Shown: positions 28,699 through 37,207 of the stretch, in pieces
Position numbering within the stretch: position 1 is the first letter of the stretch
How the letters are laid out: each line of letters begins with the position of its first letter
NCBI GenBank assembly: GCA_002737665.1
Contig: NSIF01000010.1
Location: 1-42,032, forward strand
Length of the DNA stretch: 42,032 nt
Source: Flavobacteriales bacterium
GTDB lineage: Bacteria; Bacteroidota; Bacteroidia; Palsa-965
Direction: 5' to 3'
Made by a program: the position numbers and the translations under genes
The notes under the pieces: generated by a model
What the model saw: only the letters and a program-made list of their open reading frames with translations
What the model was told of the DNA's origin: nothing
The model's database searches: none

Positions 28699-30594
28699 TT
28701 AATAAGCTCTAAAATTTTTTCCTTCCATGTAATAAATAAATGCCCGATTCACCACTTTGTTTCCACCAGGTGTCGGATAATCACCAGTAAAATACCAATC
28801 GCCCTTATGACCAGGACAAGCATTGTGCAATCCTTCGATTGTCTGGTAAATAATTTCCACCTCTGCATTTATACCAACAGGAGTAAGCAATTTAGAAATC
28901 TTAAGTGAAATTTCTTCGGCAGTAAATGGTTTATAAATCCCTTTCACCACATTGATTACCTGCTCAGCAGGAAGAAGGTCCTGTGTTTTTGCTTTCTCGT
29001 AAATTTCTGCGAGAATGTTTTCTTTCTTTTGTTCTTTCAGCAATTCAACTGCTGCTTGAAACGCAACGAAATCGCCCAACTTCGCCATGTCAATACCATA
29101 GCAATCTGGATACCTAATTTGGGGCGCAGAAGAAACAATAATTATTTTTTTAGGATGAAGTCTGTCAAGAATTTTTAAAATACTTTGTTTCAAAGTTGTT
29201 CCACGTACAATGGAATCGTCAATCATTACTAAATTATCGGTGGTCTGAATTACACCATAAGTAGTATCATAAATATGAGAAACCATTTCATCTCGAGAAG
29301 AATCACTACTGATAAAGGTTCTTAATTTTGCATCTTTCAGTGCAATTTTTTCAATACGCGGCTCCATGTTAAGAATTTCAGCAAGCGTTGAACCATCTAT
29401 CTTTTTAAGCGCAAGTATCTTTTCCTTTTTTACAGCATTTAAATACGTATGTAACCCATTTACCAACCCGTGAAAAGCAACTTCAGCGGTATTGGGAATA
29501 AATGAAAAAACAGTATTCTTCATATCATAATCAACTGCATTTAAAACGGCAGTTGTTAACTGATTGCCCAGGCTTTTTCTTTCCTCATAAATATCCTTGT
29601 CGTTCCCACGAGAGAAATAAATACGTTCGAAGGAACACGATTTTTTTTCTTTTGGAGTACGAACTTGTTTCTCTTCATATTCTCCATTCTTCTTAATGAT
29701 CAATGCACATCCAGGTGTCAATTCATGGATTTTTTCAATCGGAACATTAAATGCTGTTTGAATTTGTGGACGCTCAGAAGTTACAACAACAACTTCTTCA
29801 TCGGCATACCAGTAGGCGGGGCGAATTCCAATTGGATCACGCAAGACAAATGCGTCACCATGACCGAACATTCCTGCCATTGTATAACCGCCATCCCATT
29901 TTTTACCCGCATCAGAAAGAATTTTTTGTATGTTCAAATTAGATGCAATGAGGTCGGTTATTTGTTCATTAGAATGGCCTTTAGATTTATAATTCCCAAA
30001 TAAATGATCCACTTCACGATCTAAAAAGTGCCCTATTTTTTCCATCACCGTTACTGTATCCGCTTTTTCTTTTGGATGTTGTCCTAATTCAACAAGCTGA
30101 TCAAAAAGTTCATCAACGTTTGTTAAATTAAAATTTCCCGCAACAACTAAATTTCTGGTGATCCAATTATTCTGACGAAGAAACGGGTGACAATTTTCTA
30201 CACTATTTGCTCCGTAAGTTCCGTACCTCAAATGTCCAAGTAATAATTCACCCGAAAAAGCTACGTGCTTTTTTACCCATTTTGCATCCGATATTTTATC
30301 AGGGTATTTTTTATTTGCTTCAACAAATTTGTCGTTGATTTTTCCGAAAATATCTTTGATCGCAGTTGGAGCTGTGGAACGGTAACGAGAAATATATCTT
30401 GTTCCGGGAGGCACATCGAATTTTATTGTGGCAACACCGGCACCATCTTGGCCACGATTGTGTTGCTTTTCCATCAAGAGATAAAGCTTATTTAACCCAT
30501 ACATGGGCGTACCATACTTATCGATGTAATATTGATAAGGTTTAAGGAGGCGAATAAGAGCAATTCCGCACTCATGCTTAATTTGTTCGCTCAT
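28699..30594 (-). CDS. PurF-like amidophosphoribosyltransferase (long form)
   Basis: An N-terminal-nucleophile glutamine amidotransferase fused to a PRTase domain, as in PurF, which makes 5-phosphoribosylamine from PRPP and glutamine for purine synthesis. Visible features: an eight-residue propeptide and then the nucleophile C9 (HECGIA); RGQDGAG (48-53); GHLRYGTYG with R123; D179 (ADT); and the PRPP loop VMIDDSIVRGTT in the C-terminal half. Two things differ from usual PurF. It is 631 residues against about 470-510, with extra segments in both domains. The oxyanion-hole HNGNLTN motif reads AGNFNLTN, so Gly is replaced by F155. It is either a lineage form of PurF or a specialised paralogue. 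Confidence 0.78.
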   Translation of the reverse strand: MSEQIKHECGIALIRLLKPYQYYIDKYGTPMYGLNKLYLLMEKQHNRGQDGAGVATIKFDVPPGTRYISRYRSTAPTAIKDIFGKINDKFVEANKKYPDKISDAKWVKKHVAFSGELLLGHLRYGTYGANSVENCHPFLRQNNWITRNLVVAGNFNLTNVDELFDQLVELGQHPKEKADTVTVMEKIGHFLDREVDHLFGNYKSKGHSNEQITDLIASNLNIQKILSDAGKKWDGGYTMAGMFGHGDAFVLRDPIGIRPAYWYADEEVVVVTSERPQIQTAFNVPIEKIHELTPGCALIIKKNGEYEEKQVRTPKEKKSCSFERIYFSRGNDKDIYEERKSLGNQLTTAVLNAVDYDMKNTVFSFIPNTAEVAFHGLVNGLHTYLNAVKKEKILALKKIDGSTLAEILNMEPRIEKIALKDAKLRTFISSDSSRDEMVSHIYDTTYGVIQTTDNLVMIDDSIVRGTTLKQSILKILDRLHPKKIIIVSSAPQIRYPDCYGIDMAKLGDFVAFQAAVELLKEQKKENILAEIYEKAKTQDLLPAEQVINVVKGIYKPFTAEEISLKISKLLTPVGINAEVEIIYQTIEGLHNACPGHKGDWYFTGDYPTPGGNKVVNRAFIYYMEGKNFRAY

Positions 30595-30783
30595 AATATA
30601 TTCTGTTGACCCTTTTTTCTATCCCGTAATCCCAAAGTAAGTTAGGCCCGTGATTTAATTTTATCCGTCATTCAGAACACAAATTTACAATTAAAAAAAC
30701 TGTTTTCGGATTATTGTTAAATTAAAGTGTATAATTCTCTTATTTTTAATTGAAGCGTAAATTTAATTGTATCATACATTAAA

Positions 30784-33381
30784 TTAATAGCTCCATTTAC
30801 CAGAAAAGGAATTGAAGAAGCTGATTCCCACTTTATAAGTAATTGCTGCTGTAGAGATATTATTATCAGCGGTTACAGCAAATATTCCAACTCGAAAAAG
30901 TTGTTTCTTAATGCGAATAATTCGTTCTAATCCGACAAAAAATTCTTGATGATAAAATTTTGAATTAGGAATAATAAGCCCCCCACCCCCAACCGCTGAT
31001 GTAATTTTTAAATTCCTGTATAGCGGAATTTTACTGCCAAAGAAACCCTCAAAATGATGAATATAATTCAAGCGGAAATAAGCGTTCGGAGTATTTAATG
31101 AGGGTCCTAATAGTTGGAAGGAGTTCAATGGGTCAGAGAATATAAAACCGTCAGATCCTCTAAAATACTTATATTCCAATACGCGCAAATCTTTTTTATT
31201 AATAAATGCTCCGGCTTTAACACTCCAATTACTTTTTCCAAATCGTGCAAACTTGAACTCGTCAACAGAGCTAAATTCGATATAATCAAAGTTAACCTCA
31301 CTTTTAAAGAGAGAAGGAATACCCTTGCGATAAAAAAAACGAATTTCTGGATATTTTGTACCTACAATTATTTTTTTATTTTTCTTAATTATATATTTCT
31401 GTCGAAATCGATATTTTAATTCAAGCTTGATTTCTGTATTTATATATTCTTGAAATTCTATAGGGGTGTTTAGGTTTCCAAATAATTCATTGCGCCATAT
31501 AGCGTCCTTAAGTCCTGCAATTGGACTTTGGTCTTTATATTGAAAAGTCAACTCACCATACAAGCCATTAATAATTTCCATTCGTTGCGAAACACTCAGC
31601 ATTTGCTCTCGCACATAATTACTGCGCGAAAAAGCCGAGGAGATTGAAGCATAATTATTCACCATTTCATAGGTATCCCCAAATCGCACAAAAGTTCTAA
31701 CAAATTTTAAGGGGTAATAAGTAAGTCCAACACCCACCTTGGCACGAATATCCTCATTTAAAAATCCATAGCTAATTTCTCCATCTGTTTCAAGTAGCAT
31801 GCCATCTTTAAAATCTTTATCAAAATCTCCCGCCAATCTGTGTCTATACCCTCCGGGCCCGTATAAAATAAACTGATTTATTAATGGATCAATTCCCCAC
31901 CTTGTCCCTTTAGCAAGACTTCGATGACCAAAGCCATTGAGCAAAAAACTCCAAACATCAAGGTGATTATAAATTGAATCTCGCCTAAAAAGATAGGCCG
32001 GACTTTCATAATATTGATTCAACGAATCGGCTTCATGAATATATGTTAGCTCCTTGTCGTCAAGCGAAATTGTCCGATGCGCTATCCAATAAGCGCTGTC
32101 TTGATTAAACGCATCGTCATTAAAATGTTTCACTTCGTCGGTAAATGTTTTCGGAGGAATTACACCATTAACAACATAATCAGATTGCTCCACTCGACTG
32201 TTTCCAACAATGTTATACTTCCCTTCGTGAATAGTATACATAAACTCTCTACGTGTTGGAAGAAAAATAGCAGAATCAACTTCTGTATAATCTATAATCA
32301 CGCAAAACTCTTTGCAATAAATCAACACATCGGGATTGACACATAAATTTACTGATACAATAGCCCAATTATTTTTTTGAACGAAGATCAATCCGGAAAA
32401 AAGGGCATCAGAACGAAACAATGGACTTACTGAAATTTTATAAACTGTTGTCCCGTTTTGTTCGATTGAATCGAGCAAATCAAATTTATAATTAAGAAAA
32501 GCCGTTTTTGCTGCTGGTGATAACAAAGGACGAACGCTAAGAAACGGAGCGCTAATTGTATTTTTGTAAAAATCAAAATCCATACTAGGTGCATCTGAAA
32601 TAAACAAATACGGATTTTCAACAGAATATTGAACGGGTGCTATTTCATGCTCTCCGTAATCTAAACTTCCAGAAGCTCCTTGCCCAAAACTACTTTTTTT
32701 ATCAGAATAATCATGGTACGCCAGAATATTTTCCTTAAAAGTATTGGGTGAGAGAAAATGTGTTTCCGTTACCGACTCTATCAAATTTAACCTTTGGTCC
32801 TTTACAACAGCATCAAGGTTATCGCCCTTGTTGCCTCTTTTTTTTGTGTTTGTAGAGTCTTTTATTGGGCTTGGTGATATATTTGATACAACTACAGGAG
32901 TTTGAATTGTATCCCCTTTTTTTCTAATTACAAATTTCTCTAAAGACGACTTTTGGTAGGTGTTGCATTTATAATTTATAACTCTAGCTGAATAATCGTT
33001 GCGAGCATCAATCACATGGTGCATAATTTCCTTTCCCTTGTCACGATTACCAATAGCCTTAACTTCAAATGTGCTAAGTTCCATTAAAGATGTTTCCATC
33101 TGCACATTTAATATTAAAGGTTTGCCATCAATAATTACAACTGAACGTTCCTGTTCTACTAAACCAATTTGTGAGAAAACAAAAACATAATTTCCGGGTG
33201 GTAGTTCAATAAAATATCCCCCAGCAAGATTAGAATTAACACCATAAGTAGATTTTTTTACCCCGACAACAACATAAGGAATCCCCTTGCCATCGCTATC
33301 GGTAATTGTCCCTTTCACAATGCCCGCAAAAGAAATAAATGGAAAAGAAAAAAGTATTATTAAAAATAGAAATTTGCGCAT
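30784..33381 (-). CDS. DUF5686 outer-membrane protein with carboxypeptidase-like regulatory domain
   Basis: An 865-residue predicted outer-membrane protein. It has a signal peptide (1-19), then a CarboxypepD_reg-like beta-sandwich (about 20-100, IVKGTITDSDGKGIPYVVVGV...GGYFIELPPGNYVFVFSQIG), then a long DUF5686-type region that ends in alternating strands typical of a beta-barrel and an aromatic C-terminus (GKWSY). The plug-like N-terminal domain is shared with TonB-dependent receptors, but I see no TonB plug domain. Function is unknown. A TAACTTTA element at 33405-33398 could be its -7 box, 16 bases before the ATG. Confidence 0.8.
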   Translation of the reverse strand: MRKFLFLIILFSFPFISFAGIVKGTITDSDGKGIPYVVVGVKKSTYGVNSNLAGGYFIELPPGNYVFVFSQIGLVEQERSVVIIDGKPLILNVQMETSLMELSTFEVKAIGNRDKGKEIMHHVIDARNDYSARVINYKCNTYQKSSLEKFVIRKKGDTIQTPVVVSNISPSPIKDSTNTKKRGNKGDNLDAVVKDQRLNLIESVTETHFLSPNTFKENILAYHDYSDKKSSFGQGASGSLDYGEHEIAPVQYSVENPYLFISDAPSMDFDFYKNTISAPFLSVRPLLSPAAKTAFLNYKFDLLDSIEQNGTTVYKISVSPLFRSDALFSGLIFVQKNNWAIVSVNLCVNPDVLIYCKEFCVIIDYTEVDSAIFLPTRREFMYTIHEGKYNIVGNSRVEQSDYVVNGVIPPKTFTDEVKHFNDDAFNQDSAYWIAHRTISLDDKELTYIHEADSLNQYYESPAYLFRRDSIYNHLDVWSFLLNGFGHRSLAKGTRWGIDPLINQFILYGPGGYRHRLAGDFDKDFKDGMLLETDGEISYGFLNEDIRAKVGVGLTYYPLKFVRTFVRFGDTYEMVNNYASISSAFSRSNYVREQMLSVSQRMEIINGLYGELTFQYKDQSPIAGLKDAIWRNELFGNLNTPIEFQEYINTEIKLELKYRFRQKYIIKKNKKIIVGTKYPEIRFFYRKGIPSLFKSEVNFDYIEFSSVDEFKFARFGKSNWSVKAGAFINKKDLRVLEYKYFRGSDGFIFSDPLNSFQLLGPSLNTPNAYFRLNYIHHFEGFFGSKIPLYRNLKITSAVGGGGLIIPNSKFYHQEFFVGLERIIRIKKQLFRVGIFAVTADNNISTAAITYKVGISFFNSFSGKWSY

Positions 33382-33468
33382 ATAAAAAATAGTACGGTAA
33401 AGTTAATGTTAATATGGAAATTCATATTTTTAAACAGAAGATTAAATTAAAAAGGGCAATTATTGTGA

Positions 33469-34482
33469 TTAAAAATCGGATCTTTTCATTCCGAGCCATT
33501 CTAAAGCAGCGCCGCTCAAAAGCATTTCCTTCTTTGCTTCATCCCAATTCATTTGGCGAATCAAATTACCTGGCACATTTTCTCCTAATGGAAAAGGATA
33601 ATCGCTTCCCATTGCAACACGGTTAGCTCCAAATTGATTGACTACAAAATCAAGCATAGTTGGGTCATGAACAAGCGAGTCAATCCAGAATTTTCCAATG
33701 TAGTTTTTCGGAGCTATAGTATTATCCAAGGCGACCAAATCGGGACGGCAATCGAAGCCGTGTTGAAGTCTGCCAAATGTGGACGGAAAAGATCCGCCAC
33801 CATGCGCAAAAGCAATTCGTAGTTTCGGGAGTTTTTCAATTACACCTCCGAAAATCAGTGAGGCAATAGCTCGTGTTGTTTCTGCCGGCATTCCCACTAG
33901 CCAAGGCAGCCAGTACTTCTGCATTTCCTTTTCCCCCATCATTTCCCAAGGGTGTATAAAAACGGACATGCCTAATTCCTCGCAAGCCGCAAAAATTTCA
34001 AAATATTTTTCTTCGTTCAGATTGTCCTGATTGATATTTGTGCCAATCTGAATTCCTTTTAATCCGATTTTTTTACAGCGCTGTAATTCTTGAATTGCTA
34101 AGCTAGAATCCTGCATTGGAATTGTACCAAGTCCGACAAAACGTTTTGGAAAGCGTGTTACAATTTCAGCTATGTGGTCGTTTAAAAATTTCGAGATTTC
34201 GAGACAGTCATTTGGTTTTGCCCAATAGGAAAACATGACGGGAACAGTGGAAAGTACTTGAACAGATACTTGGTGACGATCGCATTCGACCATCCGTTTT
34301 TCTGCACTCCAACAATTATCTTCAACCTCTCTAAAAAAATTTCCATCATCGCGAATCATTCTTGCACAACAATTTTTATGATGGTCTAATTGGATAAAAC
34401 CTCCATAGCCAAATTTTTCATTCCAATGTGGAATATTTTCAGGTAAAATGTGGGTATGGATATCGATGGAAAAATTATTCAT
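33469..34482 (-). CDS. 2-amino-3-carboxymuconate-6-semialdehyde decarboxylase (ACMSD)
   Basis: A zinc amidohydrolase-superfamily decarboxylase that converts ACMS, the ring-opened product of 3-hydroxyanthranilate, to 2-aminomuconate semialdehyde. This diverts tryptophan breakdown away from quinolinate and NAD. The 337 residues line up by eye with animal ACMSD over nearly the whole length. Diagnostic blocks are IDIHTHILP (zinc ligands H9 and H11), STVPVMFSYWAKP, FIHPWEM, the YWLPWLVGMPAETT block, FAHGGGSFP and GSDYPFPLGE with the catalytic Asp. It follows the dioxygenase that makes its substrate by 68 bp on the same strand. Confidence 0.95.
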   Translation of the reverse strand: MNNFSIDIHTHILPENIPHWNEKFGYGGFIQLDHHKNCCARMIRDDGNFFREVEDNCWSAEKRMVECDRHQVSVQVLSTVPVMFSYWAKPNDCLEISKFLNDHIAEIVTRFPKRFVGLGTIPMQDSSLAIQELQRCKKIGLKGIQIGTNINQDNLNEEKYFEIFAACEELGMSVFIHPWEMMGEKEMQKYWLPWLVGMPAETTRAIASLIFGGVIEKLPKLRIAFAHGGGSFPSTFGRLQHGFDCRPDLVALDNTIAPKNYIGKFWIDSLVHDPTMLDFVVNQFGANRVAMGSDYPFPLGENVPGNLIRQMNWDEAKKEMLLSGAALEWLGMKRSDF

Positions 34483-34550
34483 AAATAGTATTCCGTAATT
34501 TAGGATGACGGTTTTTTTAAATACTAAAAGTCATTTTTATATAATACAAT

Positions 34551-35084
34551 TTAGTGGCTACTAATTTTAGCTACTGCGGGCGGTTGCATCAGATGGCCAC
34601 ACGCTTTACAAGTTCGCAAATCATCGCTTCCATAAAATTTATCAAATACACCTTGAAATTGTGTTTGAATATCTGTTAGTTCAAAGTATGCCTCATGCAA
34701 TTTGGAGTTACACTTTTCACAAAACCAAAGCAGGCCATCTTTTTCACCACTGCGCCGTTTTCGCTCCATTACTAAGCCAATGGTATTAGCTCCTCGCATA
34801 GGATTGTGAGGAACATTGGGTGGTAAAAGGAAAATATCTCCTTCGTTTATTGGTACATCAACAGCTTTCCCATCTTCCTGAATTTTCACTGTAATATTTC
34901 CTTCAAGCTGATAAAAAAATTCCTCACTTTCATTAAAGTGATAATCTTTTCGAGAATTGGGGCCGCCAACAACCATTACAATAAATTCCGTATCTCTATA
35001 AACCACTTTATTATTTATTGGCGGCTTTAATAAATGACGATTTTCGTCAATCCATTTTTTAAAGTTAAACGGACGAGTGACCAT
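34551..35084 (-). CDS. 3-hydroxyanthranilate 3,4-dioxygenase
   Basis: A cupin-fold Fe(II) enzyme that opens the ring of 3-hydroxyanthranilate to give ACMS. In 177 residues the three iron ligands are H49, E55 and H93 (spacing of 6 and 38 residues, as in the Cupriavidus enzyme). The C-terminal rubredoxin-like site of bacterial members is intact: C122 and C125 (FCEKC), C159 and C162 (CKAC). It is the first gene of the dioxygenase-ACMSD pair and is divergent from an SDR gene. Confidence 0.96.
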   Translation of the reverse strand: MVTRPFNFKKWIDENRHLLKPPINNKVVYRDTEFIVMVVGGPNSRKDYHFNESEEFFYQLEGNITVKIQEDGKAVDVPINEGDIFLLPPNVPHNPMRGANTIGLVMERKRRSGEKDGLLWFCEKCNSKLHEAYFELTDIQTQFQGVFDKFYGSDDLRTCKACGHLMQPPAVAKISSH

Positions 35085-35111
35085 AGTTTTTAATTTTTTT
35101 ATTTAGTTATA

Positions 35112-35142
35112 CGAATGTACTAATAAGGAAGCAAGGGACAAA
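35112..35142 (-). promoter_or_regulatory. Candidate promoter of the hydroxyanthranilate dioxygenase gene
   Basis: On the minus strand TTTG (35142-35139), 19 bp, then TACATTCG (35119-35112), one mismatch from TAnnTTTG. A short symmetry, TTAGT at 35103-35107 facing ACTAA at 35119-35123, overlaps the -7 element and could be an operator. Confidence 0.5.
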
Positions 35143-35162
35143 GTAAAGAAGAATCTGTAAAG

Positions 35163-35194
35163 TTTAAATCCTATCCCCTTGTAACCTATCTTTA
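35163..35194 (+). promoter_or_regulatory. Candidate promoter of the SDR gene, leaderless arrangement
   Basis: TTTA (35163-35166), 20 bp, then TATCTTTA (35187-35194), ending four bases before the ATG at 35199. Both elements have one mismatch to the Bacteroidota consensus. Confidence 0.45.
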
Positions 35195-35198
35195 CACT

Positions 35199-35981
35199 AT
35201 GAATCTAGACCTTACTGGTAAACACGCCTTTGTTTGTGGAAGTTCGCAAGGAATTGGCAAAGCAGCAGCAATGGAATTGGCAAAGCTTGGTGCCACTGTT
35301 ACATTAATTGCAAGAAATGACGCTCGACTAAGAAGTGCGGTCGCGGACCTTCCAGGAAAAATAAAACACGATTATATTATTGCTGACTTTTCAAACCCAG
35401 AGCAATTACGTGAATCAATCGGCAAGTATTTAAGCAAAGAAAAAATAATTCATATTTTAGTAAACAATACTGGTGGCCCTGCTGGAGGAACAATAGCAGA
35501 AGCCCATTTGGAAGAATTTACTTCCGCATTTTCGAATCATTTATTGTGCAATCATATTTTAGCTCAAGCTGTTTTACCTGGGATGAAATTAAGTGGATAT
35601 GGTAGAATAATTAATATTATTTCTACATCTGTAAAGCAACCTTTACGCGGATTGGGAGTATCAAATACAATTCGTGCTGCAGTAGCAAATTGGGCGAAAA
35701 CACTTTCCATGGAAGTGGCTCCATTTGGAATTACTGTCAACAATGTTTTACCTGGCGCTACAGCAACACAAAGACTGGAAAGTATTCTTGAAAGTAAGGC
35801 TGTTAAAACAGGAATTACCAAAGAGCTATTGACAAAAGAAATGCTACACGAAATTCCAGCAGGAAGATTTGCTAGCACAGAGGAAGTTGCAGCTGCAATC
35901 GCATTTCTTGCCACTCCAGCCGCCGCATATATTAATGGAATAAATTTGCCTGTAGACGGCGGGAGAACGGGGAACTTATAA
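35199..35981 (+). CDS. Atypical SDR-fold protein lacking the YxxxK catalytic pair
   Basis: A 260-residue short-chain dehydrogenase/reductase fold protein. The nucleotide-binding motif is CGSSQGIG (13-20), NN-TGG occurs at 89-93, and the C-terminal NGINLPVDGG is also typical. In the active-site region, S144 or a neighbour may be the catalytic serine. The YxxxK motif is replaced by S155-N-T-I-R159 (GVSNTIRAAVANWAKTL), so Tyr is Ser and Lys is Arg. I recall other SDR sequences with an SNxxR motif at this place, so this is probably a subfamily trait rather than decay. Its position, divergent from the 3-hydroxyanthranilate genes, suggests action on an aminomuconate-type intermediate, which is inference. 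Confidence 0.82.
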   Translation: MNLDLTGKHAFVCGSSQGIGKAAAMELAKLGATVTLIARNDARLRSAVADLPGKIKHDYIIADFSNPEQLRESIGKYLSKEKIIHILVNNTGGPAGGTIAEAHLEEFTSAFSNHLLCNHILAQAVLPGMKLSGYGRIINIISTSVKQPLRGLGVSNTIRAAVANWAKTLSMEVAPFGITVNNVLPGATATQRLESILESKAVKTGITKELLTKEMLHEIPAGRFASTEEVAAAIAFLATPAAAYINGINLPVDGGRTGNL

Positions 35982-36023
35982 TTAACTATTTTTCAATTCT
36001 TACAACTATTAAAGTCGCAAAAA

Positions 36024-36458
36024 ATGGGATTTATTAAGGAATTTAAAGAATTTGCTATTCGTGGCAACCTTGTCGACCTTGCTGTAGGTGTTGTAATTGG
36101 TAGCGCTTTTGGAAAATTAGTAACTTCTTTAATTGAGGGAATAGTAATGCCTCCGATTGGAAAGTTATTAGGAAATGTAGATTTTAACAGGCTTCAATAT
36201 ATAATTCAGAAAAACACACCTGAAGTGAAAAATACGGATGGCAAAGTAGTTTTTGAAGCGATGCCAGAAATAGCAATTAAATACGGTTTGTTTATTAATA
36301 CGCTCTTGGATTTTATCATTATTGCATTTGCAATGTTTCTTGTTATTAAGGGCATGAACACAATGAGACGCAAACATGCTATCGCATCAAAACCAGAAGT
36401 AGAGCCGACTAAAGAAGAGTTACTGTTAACAGAAATACGTGATTTACTAAAAAAATAA
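36024..36458 (+). CDS. mscL: Large-conductance mechanosensitive channel
   Basis: A homopentameric inner-membrane pore that opens under membrane tension to release solutes during osmotic down-shock. The 144 residues have the amphipathic N-terminal helix (MGFIKEFKEFAIRGN), the conserved first membrane helix (VDLAVGVVIGSAFGKLVTSLIEGIV block, about 17-42), a periplasmic loop, the second helix (about 88-110) and a charged C-terminal helix. It begins 42 bp after the SDR gene and ends in a terminator. Confidence 0.96.
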   Translation: MGFIKEFKEFAIRGNLVDLAVGVVIGSAFGKLVTSLIEGIVMPPIGKLLGNVDFNRLQYIIQKNTPEVKNTDGKVVFEAMPEIAIKYGLFINTLLDFIIIAFAMFLVIKGMNTMRRKHAIASKPEVEPTKEELLLTEIRDLLKK

Positions 36459-36469
36459 ATCTTCTCATT

Positions 36470-36510
36470 AAGCTAATTTATCCGCTGTAATTTTATTGGC
36501 TTTTTTATTT
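36470..36510 (+). terminator. Intrinsic terminator after mscL
   Basis: AAGCTAAT (36470-36477) pairs with ATTGGCTT (36495-36502) with one U-G wobble, followed by a T-rich run. It overlaps the end of the convergent response-regulator gene. Confidence 0.5.
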
Positions 36511-37203
36511 TGCAATTAACCTAAATCCTCTTCCATGGATATTCATGATCTCAACAGTTGGGTCATCTTTCAAATACTTTCTCAATTTGGCAATGTATAC
36601 ATCCATACTTCGTGAATTGAAATAACTATCGTCGCCCCAAATGGTGTTAAGTGCGAAGGAGCGGTCAAGTACCTCATTTTTGTGTAGGGCCAATAAACGT
36701 AAAAGGTCGGCTTCTTTTGAAGTGAGCTTTTGAGGCTTATTCCCAAACTCTAATATTTGTCTTGTATAGTCGTAAACATAATCACCCACAGTGAACTGTG
36801 TTTGATCCGTATTTAAAGCGCCTCCTTTTGTTCTGCGAAGTATTGCCTTTAAACGCAACAGCAATTCTTCCATACTAAATGGCTTGGTTATGTAATCGTC
36901 AGCACCTGCATTAAACCCTTCTATAGCGTCTTCCTTCATCGATTTAGCTGTTAGAAATACAATAGGGATTTCCCTGTTGATCGTTCTTATTTCCTTCGCT
37001 AAGGTGTAACCATCTTTAATGGGCATCATTACATCAAGCAAGCAAAGGTCAAAGTTTGCTTTTCTAAAATGTTCGAATCCTTCTTTTCCATTTTTTGCAA
37101 GCGATATAACAAATCCCTTTGCTTCAAGATAATCATGCAATAGTTTTCCAAGATTAGCGTCGTCCTCTACGAGGAGAATTTTGATTCCATTTGAAGTATT
37201 CAT
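36505..37203 (-). CDS. OmpR-family response regulator
   Basis: A 232-residue transcription factor of two-component signalling. The receiver domain (about 7-122) has the acidic pair E13-D14-D15, the phospho-acceptor D57 (LLDVMMP), Thr in VFLTAK and the conserved lysine in ITKPF. The C-terminal winged-helix Trans_reg_C domain (about 135-230) ends in the usual MNIHGRGFRL block. It begins four bases after the partner kinase, so the two form one operon and almost surely a cognate pair. The target genes are unknown; the divergent T9SS protein gene is a positional candidate. Confidence 0.95.
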   Translation of the reverse strand: MNTSNGIKILLVEDDANLGKLLHDYLEAKGFVISLAKNGKEGFEHFRKANFDLCLLDVMMPIKDGYTLAKEIRTINREIPIVFLTAKSMKEDAIEGFNAGADDYITKPFSMEELLLRLKAILRRTKGGALNTDQTQFTVGDYVYDYTRQILEFGNKPQKLTSKEADLLRLLALHKNEVLDRSFALNTIWGDDSYFNSRSMDVYIAKLRKYLKDDPTVEIMNIHGRGFRLIAK

Positions 37204-37207
37204 CTTT

